From NCBI GenBank assembly GCA_027858865.1, contig JAQIBW010000285.1:1-19399 (forward strand): a stretch of DNA of 19,399 nucleotides, read 5' to 3'. Origin of the DNA: Sulfurimonas sp. (lineage in GTDB: Bacteria > Campylobacterota > Campylobacteria > Campylobacterales > Sulfurimonadaceae). A program made the translations under genes and the position numbers. Positions 14,901 through 19,399 of the stretch are shown here, piece by piece; within the stretch, counting starts at the first letter, position 1, and every line of letters begins with the position of its first letter. The notes beneath the pieces are model-generated. The model ran no database searches and was not told the origin of the DNA. It saw only the letters and a program-made list of their open reading frames with translations.

Positions 14901-17900
14901 TACCACATTGTTCTCCTATTTACTCTTCTGACTTTTTGAGTCTCTGTTGTTGTATTTGTCTCATGTTTTCCAGTCCACTTAGTTTCAGGCTGAAAGATCA
15001 CTATATGTTTATTTGTTGTTGCTGTAGCATTATTTTCATCATATACAATCCAGTTAGGTACAGTGCTTTGCATATTTGCTTCGTATGGTAAACCAAGAGT
15101 TCCATCGTAAGTGTGTGTAGAATTTTTGGTGTATGTATTTAGGTTTGATATTGTAGGTACACTTACTACAGAAGGTCCAACTTGAGATGTAGCAGTTAAA
15201 TTTCCGTCTCCATTTTCTGTATGGTTGAGGTTTACATACCATCTACTATCTACTTTTTGTATATATCTACCACCTAAATCTGGAAGAAGAGCTCTGATAC
15301 AATTATTTCCATTTGTATTACCGTAGCAGTATGCTTCGTAATATATAAGAACATCTGGTTCATCATTTGTACCAGATGAACAGGGAAAAGTGTCACAAAT
15401 AACTCTTGTCTTCCTTGCAGCTGTCCTACCAAAATAGTGAGTTACAGCTTGGTTTAGAGTTACATTGCCATCTGCTGTTTTATTTGTTAATAAGTCAGCA
15501 TTAAATGAATTTCTTGGGTCTGTAACTGTAATAGCAGTAAAGTTTATATCTTCAGGATTAGCAACTACATTTTGATTTCTATGGAAGTTAAGGTTTGTAA
15601 CACTGTTTAGGACTCCATTCATAGCTTTTGAGAAAAAAGCGTTTGTTGTAGTAATGTTAGCATCTTGCGTCGTAATATTTGGTATGGAAGCACTGATATT
15701 ACCGGTTGTGTTTAAGTCACGGATAACATATCTATAAGTGAGAGCTGTATTTCGAGGTGCTGTTTTACTGACATTTACATCAATCGGTTTTGCATAGCAT
15801 CCTGTCACGTAGTTACTTAAAGAAGAGCCATTATAGCCTTGAGGAATTATAGTACTATTTAGATGAACTGACATGTTTTCATCAGCTACAGTACTAATAT
15901 CTGACATATATACAAAGCTAGAGAAGGGATCAGTAGCATTTATATCTCTATTTGTTAAACCCATAGTAATTTCACTATTGATATTAAATTTGTATGGATG
16001 AAAAGTAATGTCATAATCATTATAAACTAAGGAAGCTTCGTTGTTTGTGTGGGTTGAGTTTATATTACAACCGTTGAGTATAGATGAATTTACATTTTGT
16101 GTTGTACTTCCTGGTATACAATCTAGCCCAGATAAAAAGTATAAACCGGTATGATGACTCATATATGTAGCATCACTATCAACTGCAGTCCAAGTTGTAT
16201 CAGCTATGTTTAGTCTATACTCTCCAACTTGATTTACTGAACTATTTATTTCAACAGAACCATTCAAAAATCTTATGTCTACCGGCTTATTTGTATCATC
16301 ATTACAAAAACTATTCGCATTAGTTGTAGTAATAGTTCTTGGTTCCCATGTATATTCAGAAGTATCATTAGGAGTTGAGGCATTAAATGATTTGGTATAA
16401 CCTTGAGATGATATATTGTTTAAGTGGTTTGTCGCATTAATTTCAAGATTGTATTTATAGTCTGCAGCTATATTTATAACACTAGAAGTGGCACCAGTTA
16501 TACCGGAGAAGTTGGTTGTTAATCTTTCTTGTGGTGTGAGCGGGTTTATTGAATCTGTTTGGTTTTGATCATCAACATGCATCAAAAATGCTTCAGGTCT
16601 TATAGCAAAATTGTCTCTTGAGCATACAAGTTTAGTATTGAAACCATATATACACTCCATACATGCTTGTAAATGTGCTGCAGATATAAAATTACCGGAA
16701 TTACCACATGCTTGTGCAGCCTGAGTTGCAATACCATTATTATTTGCATTAAGTGGATATATTACAGGTTGTGCACATGCTCCTACTACTTGGACAATTT
16801 CAGCAAAATTTAGTATTTTGTATTCACCGTTTAACTCTTCTACTTTTACTAAATCTTCATTATTGTCATTTGAAACATTATAAGATATTCTAAATGCTGT
16901 ATTTTGTTTTGCTACACTGTAAAATTCTGCACTTGTAGTTATAGTATTGTTTAATCCTATTGCATTAGTTAAAGCAGTTTGGTCAAATATAGTTGATGTG
17001 GAGTTATTATCAAACATTACCCAAATTTTTTCACTGATTGAACTTGCCTGTTCTTGACATGAAGCATTTGTATCATGAAAAGCAGATGCATCGATCATTT
17101 CTATAGCAACTATTGTTGAAGCAGGGTTTAGGGTGTCTGTATTATTAGCATCTAGTGAGATAACTTTAAAATTACCTTCTCTGGAAGTAACTTGAGTAGG
17201 AAGATTATAATATGGACTACTACCACCAATATCTAAATCATAATAGTTGTTGTGAACTACGTTAAAAATCCCATTAGCTGGTGCATAGCTAAAATTTCCA
17301 CTAGAACACATATCTATATTTGCCCCGATAGTTAGAGTATAAGGAATTGTTGTGTTAGCATCGATAACTAAATTATAAGTTGCTTCTACTGCTATTGGCA
17401 TATCTAATGTTGACTGTTTTGGGTCTAAACTATAGTAAACATAAAAATGATCATTTGCTCCCATTTCACCAACATATATTCCCCTTATATAATCCCCATT
17501 TACATCTGTACTAACATTTAAATCAGTAGAATCAACTAGATTTATCGGGGTTATATTACCAATTTTTGCCAATTTTGTAGAATCAGTAATATAAGTAGCC
17601 TGAGTTGTATTTATGTCAGTAATGTTAACCGTCATATCAGTTACTGAGATATCAGAATCAACGAGATTTCTAATAAATAGTTTCATCTCTATATCTTCAC
17701 CTGTAATTACATCACCGATTAGTTCAGGGTCCTTAGAAGAATTGTTCTCTTCTGTAAAATATATTCCTTGTTGCTTGTACGCATAATCATAACAAAATTG
17801 TGGTTCATATAGCTCAGTAGAAAAAGCTATGACCTGTGGAAAAATCTGGTCAGCAGAACCACCAAGTTGTTTGACTCCAAAGTTAATAGTTGTGCTTGTT

Positions 17901-19090
17901 TGTCCGTTAGCCATGCTAGAAGATACATCAAATATATCTAAATCTACACCATTTCTGAATGTCTTAGTTGACATAGCAGTTCCTAAATTTGTATAAGAAC
18001 TGTTAAATTGAGCACCTATAGGATTTAAAGCATTAGAAATGGTGTCATAACTAAACGTGTTTGGATTGTATATTTCTAATACATCACCATCTATTCCGTA
18101 ATCTGCTTCTCCTCCGAATATTAAAAGTTTACTATTTATAGTACCACTTTTTGGAGTTAAAAAATCACTTATGTTAATACTTACCAGTAAAGGGTCAATA
18201 GTCTCCCAAATAGCAAAGTTCTCATACCCATCATAAATAGAAACAGTTTTTAATTTTTCTTCAGGATGAGCTAATGCAGTTTCTTGATCAAGACTATAAA
18301 CTACTATTAAACTCCATCCTCCATAATAACCCATAACAAGATTAGTGACTGGCCATAAACCATCAGGATTAGGTTCATGATTAAAGTAATATCTATCGGA
18401 GAAATCCTTACCTGTGGTAGTAAGTATATGTCCTACAGTAAATGTCTTATTTATATCAGTGTATGTATTTTTTACTAAGTCTGTTACATCTACATAGGCT
18501 GAATAGTTCCATCGGTAACTATCATCATCTTTGAAAGCATAATGATATGCCTTACTTGTTGTATCTTTTGTTGTTAAGCTGGCAGTTAGAGAATGATAGT
18601 TTCCATCAGGTGTCTTAAGTGTGACTTGGTTCCAGCCTGTAACAGCAGCATCAACTTGAGTGGTTGTTAGACCGACACCTAAATTCTCGTGTAAACCACC
18701 CTGCCAAAAAAGACCAGCAAATGAGATGTGTTTAGCTTCTACATAAGATGGTAAATCTAAAGAGGCTTCTGAGGAGTTGCGCTTTCTCGGATCAGTATGA
18801 GTATTAAATGTGGTATCGCTAAGAGTGTAATCAGAAGTAATAAAAGCATTATAAGTACTATTAACGGTAGTTGTTAAAATTGAGTCACCAGTTGCATTCA
18901 TATCTCCTCTAAGACTACTTCCTAGACCTCCATATAGAAGTGTAAATGTAGCATCTAGGTCTAGCTCTACCGAAGAATTAGCAGGTGCATCTGTACCATA
19001 GTTATCAGTCCATGAAAATAGTGAAGTTGACATAAAAAATAACACTAAAAACAGCAGCGGGAAATAAAAAGCGTTAGCAAAAGTTCTCAT
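14900..19090 (-). CDS. Giant secreted Asn/Thr-rich MshQ-like surface protein, probable pilus-associated adhesin
   Basis: 1396 residues. Signal peptide at about 1-26 (ends STSLFS), no other membrane helix. Region 1, about 30-430, is cysteine-free and contains FAGLFWQGG, YVDVTDLV and GGWSLIVVYSLDQE (about 255-268) with IYDGYE. I recall these from large secreted proteins that also carry DUF11 repeats. Region 2, about 450-560, resembles a DUF11-like beta domain. Region 3, about 770-1300, holds most of the 16 cysteines plus CSRDNFAIRPEAF (823-835) and HYFGR (1218-1222), which I associate with MshQ/DUF6701 proteins. Composition is extreme in Asn, Thr, Asp and Ser, with about 22 D/E-X-N-X-S/T sequons. 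The C-terminus is basic (KVRRVNRRTMW) with no LPxTG or autotransporter barrel. A strong AAGGAGT ribosome site and a TATAAT precede it. It heads an overlapping cluster of three minor-pilin genes. Adhesin or tip role is inference. Confidence 0.85.
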   Translation of the reverse strand: MRTFANAFYFPLLFLVLFFMSTSLFSWTDNYGTDAPANSSVELDLDATFTLLYGGLGSSLRGDMNATGDSILTTTVNSTYNAFITSDYTLSDTTFNTHTDPRKRNSSEASLDLPSYVEAKHISFAGLFWQGGLHENLGVGLTTTQVDAAVTGWNQVTLKTPDGNYHSLTASLTTKDTTSKAYHYAFKDDDSYRWNYSAYVDVTDLVKNTYTDINKTFTVGHILTTTGKDFSDRYYFNHEPNPDGLWPVTNLVMGYYGGWSLIVVYSLDQETALAHPEEKLKTVSIYDGYENFAIWETIDPLLVSINISDFLTPKSGTINSKLLIFGGEADYGIDGDVLEIYNPNTFSYDTISNALNPIGAQFNSSYTNLGTAMSTKTFRNGVDLDIFDVSSSMANGQTSTTINFGVKQLGGSADQIFPQVIAFSTELYEPQFCYDYAYKQQGIYFTEENNSSKDPELIGDVITGEDIEMKLFIRNLVDSDISVTDMTVNITDINTTQATYITDSTKLAKIGNITPINLVDSTDLNVSTDVNGDYIRGIYVGEMGANDHFYVYYSLDPKQSTLDMPIAVEATYNLVIDANTTIPYTLTIGANIDMCSSGNFSYAPANGIFNVVHNNYYDLDIGGSSPYYNLPTQVTSREGNFKVISLDANNTDTLNPASTIVAIEMIDASAFHDTNASCQEQASSISEKIWVMFDNNSTSTIFDQTALTNAIGLNNTITTSAEFYSVAKQNTAFRISYNVSNDNNEDLVKVEELNGEYKILNFAEIVQVVGACAQPVIYPLNANNNGIATQAAQACGNSGNFISAAHLQACMECIYGFNTKLVCSRDNFAIRPEAFLMHVDDQNQTDSINPLTPQERLTTNFSGITGATSSVINIAADYKYNLEINATNHLNNISSQGYTKSFNASTPNDTSEYTWEPRTITTTNANSFCNDDTNKPVDIRFLNGSVEINSSVNQVGEYRLNIADTTWTAVDSDATYMSHHTGLYFLSGLDCIPGSTTQNVNSSILNGCNINSTHTNNEASLVYNDYDITFHPYKFNINSEITMGLTNRDINATDPFSSFVYMSDISTVADENMSVHLNSTIIPQGYNGSSLSNYVTGCYAKPIDVNVSKTAPRNTALTYRYVIRDLNTTGNISASIPNITTQDANITTTNAFFSKAMNGVLNSVTNLNFHRNQNVVANPEDINFTAITVTDPRNSFNADLLTNKTADGNVTLNQAVTHYFGRTAARKTRVICDTFPCSSGTNDEPDVLIYYEAYCYGNTNGNNCIRALLPDLGGRYIQKVDSRWYVNLNHTENGDGNLTATSQVGPSVVSVPTISNLNTYTKNSTHTYDGTLGLPYEANMQSTVPNWIVYDENNATATTNKHIVIFQPETKWTGKHETNTTTETQKVRRVNRRTMW

Positions 19091-19154
19091 AGAAGACTCC
19101 TTGATATAACAAAAAAAATAGGCTCATGTAGTATTTCACATTTATTATGCATCA

Positions 19155-19160
19155 ATTATA
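19155..19160 (-). promoter_or_regulatory. -10 box candidate for the pilus/adhesin cluster
   Basis: The minus strand reads AGTATAATTG about 65 bases before the giant gene's ATG. A perfect AAGGAGT ribosome site lies 6 bases before that ATG. The 204-base region 19091-19294 otherwise holds only AT-rich leader sequence and the hairpin at 19252. Confidence 0.5.
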
Positions 19161-19251
19161 CTATTTTTTTCCAAATTTTGTATGAAAAATGTTAAATTGG
19201 CTTAAATGTGATAAATTGTTTTAAGGTTTAGTTTGAAAGTTTTACTTGGTG

Positions 19252-19277
19252 TTTAGCCCTATATCATAAGGGCTAAA
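19252..19277. terminator. 9-bp hairpin TTTAGCCCT/AGGGCTAAA
   Basis: Perfect inverted repeat with 9-base arms and an 8-base loop, 17 bases beyond the stop of the partial minus-strand gene, so a terminator for that gene is the simplest reading. Neither strand shows a strong U-tract right after the stem, so it could instead be an mRNA 3' stabiliser. Confidence 0.5.
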
Positions 19278-19294
19278 GCAGAAGGATTTAGTAG

Positions 19295-19399
19295 TTACTT
19301 GTTTAAGAAAGTGGAGATTTTTTCAGCTACACCATACTTAGTAGATTCTCCAAGAATGATTTGAGCAGCTTTTGTGTTGTCGGTATTAAATATTAATGG
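19295..19399 (-). CDS. 3' end of an unrecognised gene (partial)
   Basis: An open frame runs in from the window edge on the minus strand for 34 codons and ends at TAA (19297-19295). The tail contains NTDNTKAAQIILGES and KYGVAEKISTFLNK, an amphipathic, probably helical, soluble C-terminus. A hairpin follows 17 bases after the stop. The fragment is too short to assign a family. Confidence 0.55.
   Translation of the reverse strand, partial: PLIFNTDNTKAAQIILGESTKYGVAEKISTFLNK

Overview
The window is an AT-rich, densely packed bacterial chromosome segment that reads as Campylobacterota (Epsilonproteobacteria), most likely a Sulfurimonas/Sulfuricurvum-like free-living relative of Campylobacter. The reasons are the kdsA-ribH-nusB and mqnC-(M16 peptidase)-recG gene orders, which as I recall them also occur in Campylobacter jejuni, together with futalosine-pathway menaquinone synthesis, a short RecG, prepilins of the A|FTMIEL type, and a large multiheme c-type cytochrome. 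No transposase, integrase, tRNA, rRNA or CRISPR array is visible. The assignment rests on family recognition by eye, not on a search.

Layout. (1) 75-1177, minus strand: a membrane-anchored TerB/J-domain (DjlA-like) protein overlapping a small monoheme cytochrome c. The cytochrome's export signal is only in frame if translation starts at an ATA codon. (2) 1243-2139, plus: an EamA/DMT permease, convergent with (3) 2143-3174, minus: a GshB-like ATP-grasp ligase. (4) 3367-12080, plus: eight tightly packed or overlapping genes, kdsA (LPS core), ribH (riboflavin), nusB (antitermination), a signal-peptide-bearing 12-heme cytochrome with a C-terminal membrane anchor, a secreted DUF302 protein, mqnC (menaquinone), a secreted M16-family protein whose zinc site is lost, and recG. 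(5) 12079-12186: a dyad repeat element plus nested direct repeats between the convergent recG and hpf. (6) 12189-12722, minus: long-form hibernation factor hpf. (7) 12779-19090, minus: a four-gene surface/pilus cluster. It is led by a 1396-residue secreted Asn/Thr/Asp-rich protein carrying MshQ-like motifs, followed by three overlapping minor-pilin genes resembling PilV/MshD, PilW/MshO and PilX/MshP. (8) 19295-19399, minus: the 3' end of an unrecognised gene.

How the parts may work together. The plus-strand operon mixes housekeeping genes with a respiratory module: 12-heme cytochrome plus DUF302 protein, placed directly before the menaquinone gene mqnC. This suggests, without proving it, a periplasmic electron-transfer enzyme or conduit fed by the menaquinol pool. 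The minus-strand cluster looks like the tip or initiation complex of an MSHA-like type IV pilus, with the giant protein as the probable adhesin or tip subunit. That protein holds about 22 sites matching the bacterial N-glycosylation sequon D/E-X-N-X-S/T, far more than I would expect from composition. The two modules most worth a second look are the cytochrome/DUF302 pair and the giant MshQ-like protein with its minor pilins.
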